From CALBRZ01 sp964511065 (GTDB lineage: Bacteria; Planctomycetota; Planctomycetia; Pirellulales; S012-138), in the NCBI GenBank assembly GCA_964511065.1, contig CAZEEG010000004.1, positions 1-64,000 on the forward strand: DNA of 64,000 bases, in the 5' to 3' direction. The position numbers were made by a program, and so were the translations under genes. Each line of letters opens with the position of its first letter. The stretch's first letter is position 1. The notes under the pieces are model-generated. The model worked only from the letters and a program-made list of their open reading frames with translations. It did no database searches and was not told the DNA's origin. This document shows positions 37,326 through 46,304 of the stretch, in pieces.

Positions 37326-38372
37326 CTACGTGCTTCGCGTCTCAGTCGCTGGAGGGTGGAAAACCCGGCCGTCGCCGCGTCCCTCGGCGCGCAGCCATGC
37401 GGCAAGCCGCTGCATGCCATCCTCGGTGCTGATGGCCGGCTCGTAGTTCAAGTCGCGTCTGGCCGCCGAGATGTCGAAGTAGTGCGACGTGCTAAGCTGC
37501 GCGGCCACAAACCGCGTCATCGGCGGTTCGCCCGGCAGCGGCAGCGTGCGCCACAGGCCTTCCAACACGGCACCGACCCGGTAGGCAGTGGCCGCCGATA
37601 TGGTCCGCCGGGGCTTTTCCAAACCGGCCAGCGCCAGAATCTGGCCGATCCAGTCCCAGCAGTTCACGGCCTGGCCTTGGCTGATGAAATAAGCCCGGCC
37701 GGAAACGGCCGAGTTGGGCCGGCCGAGCGCTTCGGCGGCCAACAGGTGCGCGGAGGCCGCGTTTTCGACATACACCATGTCGATCAGGTTGTCGCCGCGG
37801 CCCACGATCCGTAACCGGCCTCGACGCGCCCGGTCGAGCAGGCGAGGGATGAGGTGGGAATCGCGGGGCCCCCAGATCAGGTGTGGCCGCAGGGCGCACG
37901 TCGCCAGCGAATCGTCGGCCGCCGCCAGCACCGCCTGCTCGGCCAGCGCCTTGGAATGCGGATAGTGGGCTAGCCACCGGCTTGGATACGGGGCGCTTTC
38001 GTCTACGCCGCACTGATCTTCGCCGTTGAACGTGACACTGGGGCTGCTGGTGTAAACCAGCCTGGGCACCCCGGCACGGCGGCAACCGGCGATCACGTGG
38101 TACGTGCCCAGCGTGTTGATGCCGTGGTACTCGCGCCACGTGCCCCACACGCCCGCCTTGGCGGCCGTATGAAACACGATGTCCTGTCCTGCGCATGCCT
38201 TGGCAACCGCTTCGCCGTCGCGCAGGTCGGCCTGGAAGACTTCCACACCTTGGCTGGCCAACTGGGGATAGGTTCCCCGCCCCAGCACACGCACGCGGTG
38301 ACCACCTGCCAACAGTTGCTCAACGATGTACTGGCCCAGAAACCCGCCGCCGCCTGTTACCAATGCTCGCAT
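37326..38372 (-). CDS. NAD-dependent epimerase / 3beta-HSD-type SDR
   Basis: 348 residues. The N-terminal nucleotide motif TGGGGFLGQYIVEQLLAGGH is a canonical TGxxGxxG. The catalytic residues are in YTSSPSVTFNGE (Ser) and YPHSKALAE (Tyr-x-x-x-Lys). RPHLIWGPRDSHLIPRLL, GDNLIDMVYVENAASAHLLAA and GRAYFISQGQAV are typical of the 3beta-hydroxysteroid dehydrogenase/OleD-like branch of extended SDRs. It probably oxidises or reduces a hydroxyl or keto group on a lipid or sterol-like substrate, but sugar-nucleotide substrates cannot be excluded. It follows the transglutaminase-like gene by 11 nt and is very likely co-transcribed. Confidence 0.85.
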   Translation of the reverse strand: MRALVTGGGGFLGQYIVEQLLAGGHRVRVLGRGTYPQLASQGVEVFQADLRDGEAVAKACAGQDIVFHTAAKAGVWGTWREYHGINTLGTYHVIAGCRRAGVPRLVYTSSPSVTFNGEDQCGVDESAPYPSRWLAHYPHSKALAEQAVLAAADDSLATCALRPHLIWGPRDSHLIPRLLDRARRGRLRIVGRGDNLIDMVYVENAASAHLLAAEALGRPNSAVSGRAYFISQGQAVNCWDWIGQILALAGLEKPRRTISAATAYRVGAVLEGLWRTLPLPGEPPMTRFVAAQLSTSHYFDISAARRDLNYEPAISTEDGMQRLAAWLRAEGRGDGRVFHPPATETRST

Positions 38373-38383
38373 GATATTGTCGT

Positions 38384-40474
38384 CTAGCGCCCATAAGCGA
38401 CGCGAACCGTGGCCGGTACTCCCATCCGCCCGGCCTGGTTCTCCGCGGCCACCGTCAACGTGTTCTGGCCGGGCTTGAGTTCCCAGCGGAACCGCGACGG
38501 CGTGGGCTGCTTCGAACCGTCTTGAGTGAGTTGCACAAACCGTGCAAAGCCAGGGGTCTCGGTCAGCAGTTGCACGTCAAGCACGCCGGGCTCCGATGCC
38601 GCGGTCAGCACGATCTGCGTGCGGTTGATGTCCCATTCAAAATCCTCGCGGCGTGTGACACGCTGCGAATACAACGGCCGGGCAGGCTCGCGATCGTCTG
38701 TCCACACCCAATGTCCCGTCCAGAACCAGCCACGCATCCCTTGATTGAGCGGCAGCGGCACCTGCTGCTCCAGGAAGTTGCTCCGCGGCACCAGCCTCAG
38801 TTCCACCAGCGGTGGCCAATCCGCAAAGCTGTTCCAGGTCCGCACGTCCTGGTCGATGATCCGCACGCACGACGTGGCCCTGGGTGTCTTGCCCGCCAGG
38901 TGATCGAGTTGCCGTTGACGAAGTTCCCACAGCGAAAGCGGCTCGCGGGTTTCATCGTCGATGAAGTACCAGCCCTTGTCGCCGTCGATGTGAATCCACT
39001 TGGCGAACTGGTTGGACCAGACCTCGGCCGTCTCGTGGCCGCTGCGAAAGGTCTTGATGCGGTCGCCTGGTCCCAGCGACACAATCCGGCCCACGAACCC
39101 CAGGCTCTCGCACGCCTGGAGGAACACCAGGTTCCGCTGCTGGCAAAATCCGCCCACGCAGGTTCCATCGGCATGCGTGGCCAGAATCTCCAGGGCGTTC
39201 CAAGCAGGGTAGCTTTGCGCCAAGTGGCCGATCTTTTCCCAGCGCGTGGCCGACCAGGCCGCCAGCCGGCTGAACGTTTCCAGTTCCGAACTGGCCCCCC
39301 GGGTTAGTTCGTCCAGTTTGTACTTCTGGCGAAGCTCGGCAAGTTCGGGGCGGTCGAACGGTTCGTAGGCAAACGGCACCGCCGTGCGCACCAGCGGCCC
39401 GGCAGCCACCGCTTCGACCTTCATGCCGCGCGACCAGTCTTTCGCTGCCGCGTCATCGCTCTGGGAATCTTCCACATTCGCCAACCGAAGTGCTTGCACG
39501 CGCGGCGTGGCCAGCGGGTCGCGACTGGACAAGACCATTTGGAGCTGCGCGTACCGCTTGCCGGCGGTGTCCAGTTGTGCCTTCCCATCGTGCGACAACC
39601 GCAATGGCCGCCATTTGCTCCAAGTCGCTGCACTGGGGGTCGCATCGCTCGAGGCCGCACCAGTCGGGGCCGCATTGCCTTGCAAGGTGTCAGCCGTTCG
39701 CACGGCCAGCGATACCTGGGTGCCCTCGGGCTGCTGGAGGTCGAGGCGGATCGACACCCGCTGCGGCGGCTTACGGCCCGGCGCGATGGGGCGCTGTTCA
39801 AGATTAGCCAGGTCGATCACAGGCGAGTCGATCGTGCCGGTTTCCACGTATTGATCGAGGAACAACCGCACGTAGTATTCGCCGTCGATATCGCCGGTGG
39901 TACCCAGGCGCGAGTCGTGCCACGTACGGCCACCATCGGTGCTGCGAGCGCTGCGATTGGGGTGGCGGGTGCGCGTGGTGGAACCGGCCGCGAATTCATC
40001 ATCGCGGGCAATCCAAAACTGCCCTTGGCCCGAAAAGACAAACGTGTTTTCGCCGGCGGCAATGCGCTGGGGATCCAGATCGTACACCTGCCAATAATGC
40101 CCCGACTGCTGAGCTTCGCCCAACTCCACATCCTGGCCATTGAGCGCAAGCTGCAACTGGCCGCCCCGGGCAACCAACAGCCTGGCTCCGGCAGCCTGTG
40201 GACGGGAAACGACCAGCACCTTGCGAATGAGCATGCCGGGCGCCAACTTTTCCACGTTCGGCTTGTACGAGTAGCCGGCCGCCGGGCCGTCGTCCTCAAT
40301 CAACACGCCCCGCGCCAGTTGTAGTGTTCCATCGCGCAGCGTGATGTCGCGAGGTAAGCCCAAGCGGCTCCATTCTTCGGCAGCAATGATGCGCTGAACC
40401 TCGGCCCCTCGTACCGCACTTGCCAATGCAGCCCACCAGCAAGCGGCGGCCAACCAATAACGGGCCAACTTCAT
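38384..40474 (-). CDS. Secreted transglutaminase-like protein
   Basis: 696 residues from the ATG at 40474, behind GGAGCG; earlier in-frame ATG codons give a poor N-terminus. A signal peptide (MKLARYWLAAACWWAALASAVRG) precedes a domain rich in beta strands, including a BNR-like STDGGRTWHDS. The transglutaminase-like core lies at about 405-520: GTCVGGFCQQRNLVF (Cys444 the more likely nucleophile from spacing, Cys439 alternative), LGFVGRIV, then GHETAEVWSNQF (His) and WIHIDGDKG (Asp). The C-terminal 100 residues form a beta-sandwich. It probably acts outside the cytoplasm as a cysteine protease/amidase or cross-linker. An SDR gene follows at 11 nt. Confidence 0.85.
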   Translation of the reverse strand: MKLARYWLAAACWWAALASAVRGAEVQRIIAAEEWSRLGLPRDITLRDGTLQLARGVLIEDDGPAAGYSYKPNVEKLAPGMLIRKVLVVSRPQAAGARLLVARGGQLQLALNGQDVELGEAQQSGHYWQVYDLDPQRIAAGENTFVFSGQGQFWIARDDEFAAGSTTRTRHPNRSARSTDGGRTWHDSRLGTTGDIDGEYYVRLFLDQYVETGTIDSPVIDLANLEQRPIAPGRKPPQRVSIRLDLQQPEGTQVSLAVRTADTLQGNAAPTGAASSDATPSAATWSKWRPLRLSHDGKAQLDTAGKRYAQLQMVLSSRDPLATPRVQALRLANVEDSQSDDAAAKDWSRGMKVEAVAAGPLVRTAVPFAYEPFDRPELAELRQKYKLDELTRGASSELETFSRLAAWSATRWEKIGHLAQSYPAWNALEILATHADGTCVGGFCQQRNLVFLQACESLGFVGRIVSLGPGDRIKTFRSGHETAEVWSNQFAKWIHIDGDKGWYFIDDETREPLSLWELRQRQLDHLAGKTPRATSCVRIIDQDVRTWNSFADWPPLVELRLVPRSNFLEQQVPLPLNQGMRGWFWTGHWVWTDDREPARPLYSQRVTRREDFEWDINRTQIVLTAASEPGVLDVQLLTETPGFARFVQLTQDGSKQPTPSRFRWELKPGQNTLTVAAENQAGRMGVPATVRVAYGR

Positions 40475-40705
40475 CGGACGCTCCTGGGCAAGTGGCAGGT
40501 AAGGAATGAACAAGCAGGGCAGGGGGCAACGCAAACCCGGCATGGACCGCGGGAAATCCCTCCCGGCAGGTGGGTTGATTGTCACCTGCCATCTACGGCA
40601 CTGCAAGCTAGCAGAATACCGCCAGGCAACGCTTAGCTGTCCAGCGGGTGTTTATGGCGCTTCCCCCCTCCTATACCGCGTGGTCCGCAATTCGCCATGA
40701 TTGAA

Positions 40706-40734
40706 TTGACGAGGCACGGCAAGCTGCCGATAAT
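40706..40734 (+). promoter_or_regulatory. Promoter of the Tro-like operon
   Basis: TTGACG (40706-40711), 17-bp spacer, GATAAT (40729-40734). Each box has five of six consensus bases. Transcription would begin near 40741, about 105 nt before the first start codon. It lies in the 371-bp gap between two divergent genes. Confidence 0.65.
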
Positions 40735-40737
40735 CCA

Positions 40738-40755
40738 TTTTTGAATGGTCAAAAA
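40738..40755. promoter_or_regulatory. Candidate operator: inverted repeat at the transcription start
   Basis: TTTTTGA (40738-40744) and TCAAAAA (40749-40755) are perfect inverted arms around ATGG. The palindrome overlaps the predicted +1 of the promoter at 40706-40734, an ideal place for a repressor of a metal uptake operon. It does not match a consensus box I know exactly; a DtxR/MntR- or Fur-family protein is the natural candidate. Confidence 0.5.
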
Positions 40756-40845
40756 AATTATTATCACAAGGCCAATCCGGCGGCCGGCATCCGGCCGCGT
40801 TTCGGTCGCCAGCATGGTTTCTACTTTTAGCGACAGGATGGTCGA

Positions 40846-41925
40846 ATGAAGGCAAGCGGTCGCAAATTATGGCCTACGCGGAATTTACTTGCGGAGCGCA
40901 CTTCACAACGGGCCTGGATGCCGCGGTTGGGTATCCGCTCAGCGCTGGCGTGCCTGCTGGCAATCCTGTTTGCAGGTTCCGGCTGCAACGATGCCGATTC
41001 GCCGGGTGTCGGAAACGGGGCTGACCGGAGCTATCCGTATCGGATTGTCACCACCTGCGGCATGGTGACGGACATCGTACGCAACGTGGCCGGCGACAAG
41101 GCCGAGGTGATCGGCCTGATGGGGCCGACGGTCGATCCGCACCTGCACAAGCCCACGCGCAGCGATGTGCGCGCCCTCGCCGAGGCCGACATCATCTTTT
41201 ACGTGGGCCTGATGCTCGAAGGCCGCATGGCAGATACGTTTGTAAGCCTGGCCGGCAGCGGCAAGCCGGTTTACGCCGTTACCGATGGACTGGATGAGGC
41301 GCAGCTTCGCGAACCGCCCGAGTTTGAAGGTCACTGGGACCCCCACGTGTGGATGGATGTTTCGCTGTGGAGCCAGTGTACTCAGGCCGTGGCCGACCGC
41401 CTGGCAACGTTCGACCCGGCCAATGCCCAGTACTACCAGGCCAATGCAGCCAATTACCGCAAAGAGCTGGAAACCTTGGACGCCTACATCCGCCAGGTGA
41501 TCGGCAGTATTCCCGAGGACCAGCGGGTACTCATCACCGCTCACGACGCTTTCGGTTACTTTGGCGAAGCCTACGGCCTGCAGGTGCAGGCGCCGCAGGG
41601 CATCACCACGGAATCGGAGTCTAGCGTGGAGGATGTCAACCAACTGGTGAACCTCGTGGTGGACCGGCAGATTCGCGCGATCTTTGTTGAAAGCAGCGTC
41701 AATCCCAAGGGCATCCGCGCCATTCAGCAGGGGGCCGAGAAGCAAGGGTGGAAACTGGACTTGGGCGGCCGACTGTTTTCCGATGCCATGGGGCCTGAGG
41801 GCACCTACGAAGGGACCTATATCGGTATGATGGATCATAACGCCACCACTATAGCTCGAGCCTTGGGTGGCGAGGCACCGCCGCGCGGCATGCAAGGCCG
41901 CCTGGCGGAACCGCCAAGCGAGTAA
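40846..41925 (+). CDS. troA: Mn/Zn ABC transporter substrate-binding protein (TroA-like)
   Basis: 359 residues. It captures a divalent metal outside the membrane and delivers it to the permeases. The N-terminus includes a hydrophobic segment and lipobox-like LFAGSGC (Cys47). Cluster A-I features are TCGMVTDIVRNVAGDKAEV, DPHLHKPTRSDV (first His), HWDPHVWMD (second His), ITAHDAFGYFGEAYG, and GGRLFSDAMGPEGTYEGTY (Asp). The third-ligand region QGITTESESSVED has acidic residues where TroA and ZnuA use His, as in the Mn-binding PsaA/MntC group, so Mn2+ is the more likely substrate. First gene of a four-gene operon with ATPase and two permeases. Confidence 0.9.
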   Translation: MKASGRKLWPTRNLLAERTSQRAWMPRLGIRSALACLLAILFAGSGCNDADSPGVGNGADRSYPYRIVTTCGMVTDIVRNVAGDKAEVIGLMGPTVDPHLHKPTRSDVRALAEADIIFYVGLMLEGRMADTFVSLAGSGKPVYAVTDGLDEAQLREPPEFEGHWDPHVWMDVSLWSQCTQAVADRLATFDPANAQYYQANAANYRKELETLDAYIRQVIGSIPEDQRVLITAHDAFGYFGEAYGLQVQAPQGITTESESSVEDVNQLVNLVVDRQIRAIFVESSVNPKGIRAIQQGAEKQGWKLDLGGRLFSDAMGPEGTYEGTYIGMMDHNATTIARALGGEAPPRGMQGRLAEPPSE

Positions 41926-42086
41926 CCCACCGCCGCGGCCGAACCGTGGCGTACCCACCCCCAGCGCGCCTCCTCGCGCCGCGACTTGCCGAGAGGCCAC
42001 CGCTAAGCGCACGCTCAAGCGCCATGTGCCCGCAGAACCTACCTTCCCCAGCGACGCAGCGGAGCCGCGCAACGGTTGAAACCTCC

Positions 42087-42887
42087 ATGTCAGAAACCAT
42101 TCGCCCTGCAACCGGCGAGCATTCGGCCATCTCGCCGCTGAGCATCCACGATCTGACCGTCGCCTACCACCGCCGCCCGGTGCTGTGGGACATCGACTAC
42201 GATGCCCCGGCGGGCAAGCTGGTGGCGATTGTCGGCCCCAATGGTTCTGGCAAGACGACCCTCATCAAGGCGTGCCTGGACCTGGTGCCGCGGGTCTCGG
42301 GCGAGGTTCAGTTTTTTGGTCTGCCATACCGCCAGGCGCGGCATCGGGTGGGCTACGTACCGCAGCGGGAAAGCGTCGATTGGGAGTTCCCCATCAACGC
42401 CCGGCAAGTGGTGGAGATGGGGTTGTACCGGCAGATTGGCTGGTTCCGCCCGATCCGTCGCCGCCATCGCGAGCAGGCCATGGAAGCCCTGCGGCGGGTC
42501 GGCATGGCCGACTTCGCTTCGCGCCAGATCAGTCAACTTTCCGGCGGACAACAGCAGCGCGTGTTCCTGGCTCGGGCGCTGGTGCAGGATGCCGACGTGT
42601 ACCTGATGGACGAACCGTTCGCCGGCGTGGATGCCGCTACTGAACGGGCGATTGTCAAGTTGCTGCACGAACTGCGAGGCCGCGGGAGAACGGCGCTGGT
42701 CGTGCATCACGATCTGCAAACCGTCCCGGAATACTTCGATCATGTGCTGCTGTTGAACATGCGGCTGGTGACTCACGGTCCGGTCGACGAGGTCTTCACG
42801 GAAGAGAATCTGCGCCGCACCTACGGCGGCAAGCTGGCCCTGCTCGACCGCGTTGGCCAAAAGATGGCCGAAGGAGGCGAGGCATGA
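42087..42887 (+). CDS. troB: Mn/Zn ABC transporter ATP-binding protein (TroB-like)
   Basis: 266 residues from the ATG at 42087; the upstream open frame (from 41946) has no family similarity. ATP hydrolysis here powers metal import. Walker A is GPNGSGKTT, the signature LSGGQQQRVFLARAL, Walker B VYLMDEPFAGVD, and the H-loop VVHHD. The Q-loop region is YVPQRESVDWEFP, characteristic of the metal-type (MZT) ATPases. The stop overlaps the next start by four bases (ATGA), so the permease is translationally coupled. Confidence 0.93.
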   Translation: MSETIRPATGEHSAISPLSIHDLTVAYHRRPVLWDIDYDAPAGKLVAIVGPNGSGKTTLIKACLDLVPRVSGEVQFFGLPYRQARHRVGYVPQRESVDWEFPINARQVVEMGLYRQIGWFRPIRRRHREQAMEALRRVGMADFASRQISQLSGGQQQRVFLARALVQDADVYLMDEPFAGVDAATERAIVKLLHELRGRGRTALVVHHDLQTVPEYFDHVLLLNMRLVTHGPVDEVFTEENLRRTYGGKLALLDRVGQKMAEGGEA

Positions 42888-44479
42888 ACCTCCGCCTTCC
42901 CCGTCGCAACTCGCCGCGCCGCAACCTTGCGATGGCCGGCCCCGCTCACGCTCGTGGGTATGTGGCGCGGCTTGTCCTGATGGCGGTGGTGGCGATCTTT
43001 GTATCCCCTTGGTTCGCACATGCACAAGCTTCAGGAGAGGCGGAAGTCGGCCCTGGCGATCAACCACCCGCAGTCGCGGAAGTGCAGCCGCTGCCAAAAC
43101 CGTCGGCGTGGAATCGCCTGGTGAGGGCTGTGACGCTGCGCGACTACCACACTCGCGTGGTACTCCTGGGGACGCTGGTTCTGGGCATGACCTCCGGCAT
43201 GGTCGGAACGTTCATGTTGTTGCGCAAGCGGGCCTTGATCGGCGACGTGGTGGGGCACGCTGCGCTGCCCGGCGTGTGCCTGGCATTTCTCATTCAACAA
43301 CTTTGGGCACCCGGCAGCGAGCGTTCGCTGGCCGCCATGATCGTCGGAGCCTGGTTGACGGCCCTGGCCGGGGCGGGCGCCACTGTGCTATTGCGGCGGT
43401 GGACCCGGATCCGCGACGATGCCGCCCAAGCCGTTGTCCTCAGCGTGTTCTTCGGTGCCGGCGTGGTGCTGCTGTCGATCGCGCAGCGGATTCCCACCGG
43501 CAGCGCCGCGGGGCTGCAAAACTGGATCTACGGCCAGGCCGGCCTGATGCTCGCTTCCGACGTGCGGCTGATCGCCTCGGCTGCCATTGCCGGACTGGTC
43601 GTGTGCGGATTGCTGTTCAAAGAGTTTGCCCTGCTGGCTTTCGACGAGAAGTTCGCTGCCTCGCAAGGCTGGCCGGTGCTGCTGCTCGATTTGCTGCTGA
43701 TGGCCCTGGTGGTGATGGTGGCGGTGATCGGGCTGCAAGCCGTGGGGTTGCTGTTGGTGGTCGCCCTGCTGATCCTGCCCGCGGCCGCCGCCCGATTCTG
43801 GACCGATCATCTGCTGAAGATGACGTTCGTGGCCGCGGGAATTGGTGGGCTAAGCGCATTCCTGGGCGTGCTACCCAGTGCGATGTTCACGCGCTGGGCC
43901 ACCGGGCCCAGCATTGTGCTGGTCGGTAGCGCGGCTTTCGCCGTAAGCCTGCTGCTGGGAAGCCGGCGGGGACTGCTGCCACGGTACTGGTTGCAACGGC
44001 AGGTGCGCCATCGGGTGGGGCAGGCCGACCTGCTCCGCGCGATATACGAGTTGATTGAACCGTCGCTGCCCGAGGGCGTGCCGCAAGCAACCGCATTGGC
44101 CAGTGTCGCTGTTGGCCGGCAGCCGCTGATTGAAAAGCGGTCGTGGAAACCGGTCCGCGTGGCAAAGCTGCTGGCCGATGCGCACCGGCAGGGATTGGTG
44201 GCCATAGGACCACAAGACACCGTTGCCCTCACCGCTGCCGGGGCCGAAGAAGCCTTCCGCGTCGCGCGCCAGCACCGGCTTTGGGAACTGTTCCTGATGC
44301 AAGCAACCGACGTGGGGCCGGCCCAAGTCGATCGCAGCGCCGACCGGATCGAACACGTTCTGGAACCCGCTGAAATTGCCGAGCTGGAACGCCGGCTGAA
44401 GCAGCAGTACCCGGAGTTGGCCCAGCCCCAATCGGCCATGCCGTACAGCCCTCATGCCTTGCCGGAGGAGCAACCATGA
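42884..44479 (+). CDS. troC: Metal ABC permease (TroC-like) fused to a DtxR/MntR-like domain
   Basis: 531 residues, about 240 more than a simple TroC permease. Residues 1-90 form an extension with a hydrophobic segment (LVLMAVVAIFVSPWFAHAQ) and a Pro-rich linker. The ABC-3 permease core (about 95-365) has GTFMLLRKRALIGDVVGHAALPGV and the closing VVALLILPAAAARFWTD. After WLQRQVRHRVG, a C-terminal domain of about 160 residues looks like an iron-dependent repressor: a winged-helix-like part (VAKLLADAHRQGLVAIG, VALTAAGAEEAFRVA) then HRLWE (His464, Glu468) and DRIEH (Asp487, Glu490, His491), which align with metal ligands of MntR/DtxR. The domain should face the cytoplasm. Starts and stops overlap its neighbours by four bases. 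Confidence 0.9.
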   Translation: MNLRLPRRNSPRRNLAMAGPAHARGYVARLVLMAVVAIFVSPWFAHAQASGEAEVGPGDQPPAVAEVQPLPKPSAWNRLVRAVTLRDYHTRVVLLGTLVLGMTSGMVGTFMLLRKRALIGDVVGHAALPGVCLAFLIQQLWAPGSERSLAAMIVGAWLTALAGAGATVLLRRWTRIRDDAAQAVVLSVFFGAGVVLLSIAQRIPTGSAAGLQNWIYGQAGLMLASDVRLIASAAIAGLVVCGLLFKEFALLAFDEKFAASQGWPVLLLDLLLMALVVMVAVIGLQAVGLLLVVALLILPAAAARFWTDHLLKMTFVAAGIGGLSAFLGVLPSAMFTRWATGPSIVLVGSAAFAVSLLLGSRRGLLPRYWLQRQVRHRVGQADLLRAIYELIEPSLPEGVPQATALASVAVGRQPLIEKRSWKPVRVAKLLADAHRQGLVAIGPQDTVALTAAGAEEAFRVARQHRLWELFLMQATDVGPAQVDRSADRIEHVLEPAEIAELERRLKQQYPELAQPQSAMPYSPHALPEEQP

Positions 44480-45846
44480 AGGGTGAAATCGTCCGGCTGC
44501 TGGCAGACTGGAGCACGTTCGATCACTGGATCGTGCTGATTGCCGGGCTGGCGGCCATGGCCTGCGCCCTGCCCGGCGTTTATCTGCTGCTGCGCCGGCA
44601 AAGCATGCTGGGCGATGCGCTGAGCCACACGGTTCTGCCGGGCATCGTGCTGGCGTTTCTGGCCGCCCAAGCCATGCGCAGTGCCGGCTGGCTCGACAGC
44701 CGCACCTTGCACGCCGCCCAACATGCCATTCTCTTTGGCGGTGCGCTGGTGAGCGGGCTGCTCACGGCCCTGCTGACCGAATGGGTGCATCGTCGGGGCC
44801 GCGTGGAAGCATCGGCCTCGCTGGGCGTGATCTACACGACCCTGTTTGCACTCGGCCTGTTACTGCTGCGGCTCCTGGCCGACAACGTCCACATCGATCC
44901 CGACTGCGTACTGTTTGGCGCCGTGGAGAACATTGTGATCGACCCGGCGCAGCGCGTCAGCGTGGCGTGGTTTACTGCCGCGGTACTCGCACTCAATCTG
45001 CTGCTGGTGCTGCTGTTCTATAAAGAGCTGCGCATTTGCACGTTCGACCCGGCAATGGCCACGGTGCAAGGAATCTCGGCCCGTTGGGTTCACCTGGGCC
45101 TGGTTGCGGTGACGTCGGCCACGCTCGTAACGGCATTTGAAATCGCCGGCAGCATCCTGGTGGTGGCCATGCTGATTGTGCCGGCAGCCACCGCCCGGCA
45201 ATGCACCGATCGCTTGGGCACCATGATCGTACTTAGCCTGGTCGTTGCCGCCGCCAGCGCGCTGCTAGGGCACGTGGTTGCCCTGACCGTGCCGCCCTTG
45301 GTATTTCAGCCGCTGGGCTTCTCCGAAGTGCGCGACGCCAACACCGCTGGCATGATGGCCGTGGTAGCCGGGGGGTTGTTCCTGCTGGCCGCGGCGTTTA
45401 GCCCTCGATATGGCTGGATCAGCCGCGCGATCCATTGGGTGCGATTGAGCGTGCGGATTGCCGCGGAAGACCTGCTGGGGCGGTTGTACCGCCAGACCGA
45501 GCAACCGCCTGCCGCGCCGGAAACCGAGGACGAGCCCCCAGGGCAGCCTCTGATCGTGCGCTGGATGGCTGCCCGCGGTTTGAAACGCAAAGGATACCTG
45601 CAGCGCGACGGCGACACCTGGCAGTTGACGCCCCGAGGGCAGGAAGCCGCGGCCACGGTGGTTCGCGCCCATCGCCTGTGGGAAAGCTACCTGGCGGCCC
45701 ATCATCGCGAATTGCCCGACGACCAGTTGCACTATTCAGCCCACCGCGCCGAGCATTTCATTGATCCCAAGCTGCAAGCCGAACTGTCCAAGGAACTGAA
45801 GCGCCCGGCCCGCGACCCGCACGGCCGCGAAATCCCTGGCGAGTAG
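44476..45846 (+). CDS. troD: Metal ABC permease (TroD-like) fused to a DtxR/MntR-like domain
   Basis: 456 residues; the usual permease is about 280-300. The ABC-3 core (about 10-310) has GVYLLLRRQSMLGDALSHTVLPGIV, several clear helices (VIYTTLFALGLLLLRLLA, VAWFTAAVLALNLLLVLLFY) and ILVVAMLIVPAATARQ. A C-terminal domain of about 120 residues follows: a wing-like part (RGLKRKGYLQRDGDTWQLTPRG), then HRLWESYL (His399, Glu403) and HRAEH (His423, Glu426, His427). These match the metal-binding/dimerisation helices of DtxR-family repressors. It presumably pairs with the TroC-like permease in the membrane, placing two sensor domains on the inner face. Last gene of the operon, ending in a terminator. 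Confidence 0.9.
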   Translation: MKGEIVRLLADWSTFDHWIVLIAGLAAMACALPGVYLLLRRQSMLGDALSHTVLPGIVLAFLAAQAMRSAGWLDSRTLHAAQHAILFGGALVSGLLTALLTEWVHRRGRVEASASLGVIYTTLFALGLLLLRLLADNVHIDPDCVLFGAVENIVIDPAQRVSVAWFTAAVLALNLLLVLLFYKELRICTFDPAMATVQGISARWVHLGLVAVTSATLVTAFEIAGSILVVAMLIVPAATARQCTDRLGTMIVLSLVVAAASALLGHVVALTVPPLVFQPLGFSEVRDANTAGMMAVVAGGLFLLAAAFSPRYGWISRAIHWVRLSVRIAAEDLLGRLYRQTEQPPAAPETEDEPPGQPLIVRWMAARGLKRKGYLQRDGDTWQLTPRGQEAAATVVRAHRLWESYLAAHHRELPDDQLHYSAHRAEHFIDPKLQAELSKELKRPARDPHGREIPGE

Positions 45847-45865
45847 GCCGCGGTCGTTTTTTATT
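45822..45865 (+). terminator. Terminator overlapping the end of the Tro operon
   Basis: CGGCCGCG (45822-45829) pairs with CGCGGTCG (45849-45856), one G-T pair, followed by TTTTTTATT. The upstream arm lies within the last codons of the permease gene. Confidence 0.7.
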
Positions 45866-45923
45866 GGAGTAGCAAGGGACGTATTAGCTGTGGGGTCGAT
45901 CGTGGCGATTGCCTGCCGGTAGG

Positions 45924-46304
45924 TTACGGCCGTTCATAGCCGACAGCGCGGCCCGATAGCTGGCCTTGCCGCGGATCGCGTTTGAAGGTGACCACACCCT
46001 GGCGGTCGGAATGGCGAGGGAGATGGGGTACCTGGAACTCGGCCGTTTCCTCGACGTTCCCGTTCACCTTTAATTCAACGCGGACCAACACCTGCTCGGA
46101 CGTGCTGCCGCCCCGGTTATGAACCGTCACCGGCACCTCATAGTAGCCCTGCCGCGCGACGGGCGCGCCCAAGCGCACTTCCAGCGCCGGCGGCGAGCCA
46201 TCCTGGCTGATGGCATCGTAGGCCAGGTAGCCCAACGTGCCACACACCAGGAGCAATCCCAGGGCGAATACGCACCATTCCAGCCAATTCTTTTCGCTAC
46301 TCAT
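45924..46304 (-). CDS. TIGR02588-type single-pass membrane protein
   Basis: 126 residues. One N-terminal transmembrane segment (WCVFALGLLLVCGTLGYLAYDAI) is followed by an exposed beta-rich domain (ALEVRLGAPVARQGYYEVPVTVHNRGG, EQVLVRVELKVNG, GVVTFKRDP). The layout fits the conserved family TIGR02588, whose genes usually sit beside TIGR02587, as here. The start overlaps the stop of the upstream gene by four bases (ATGA), so the two are coupled. Function unknown; the exposed domain is immunoglobulin-like by pattern. Confidence 0.75.
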   Translation of the reverse strand: MSSEKNWLEWCVFALGLLLVCGTLGYLAYDAISQDGSPPALEVRLGAPVARQGYYEVPVTVHNRGGSTSEQVLVRVELKVNGNVEETAEFQVPHLPRHSDRQGVVTFKRDPRQGQLSGRAVGYERP

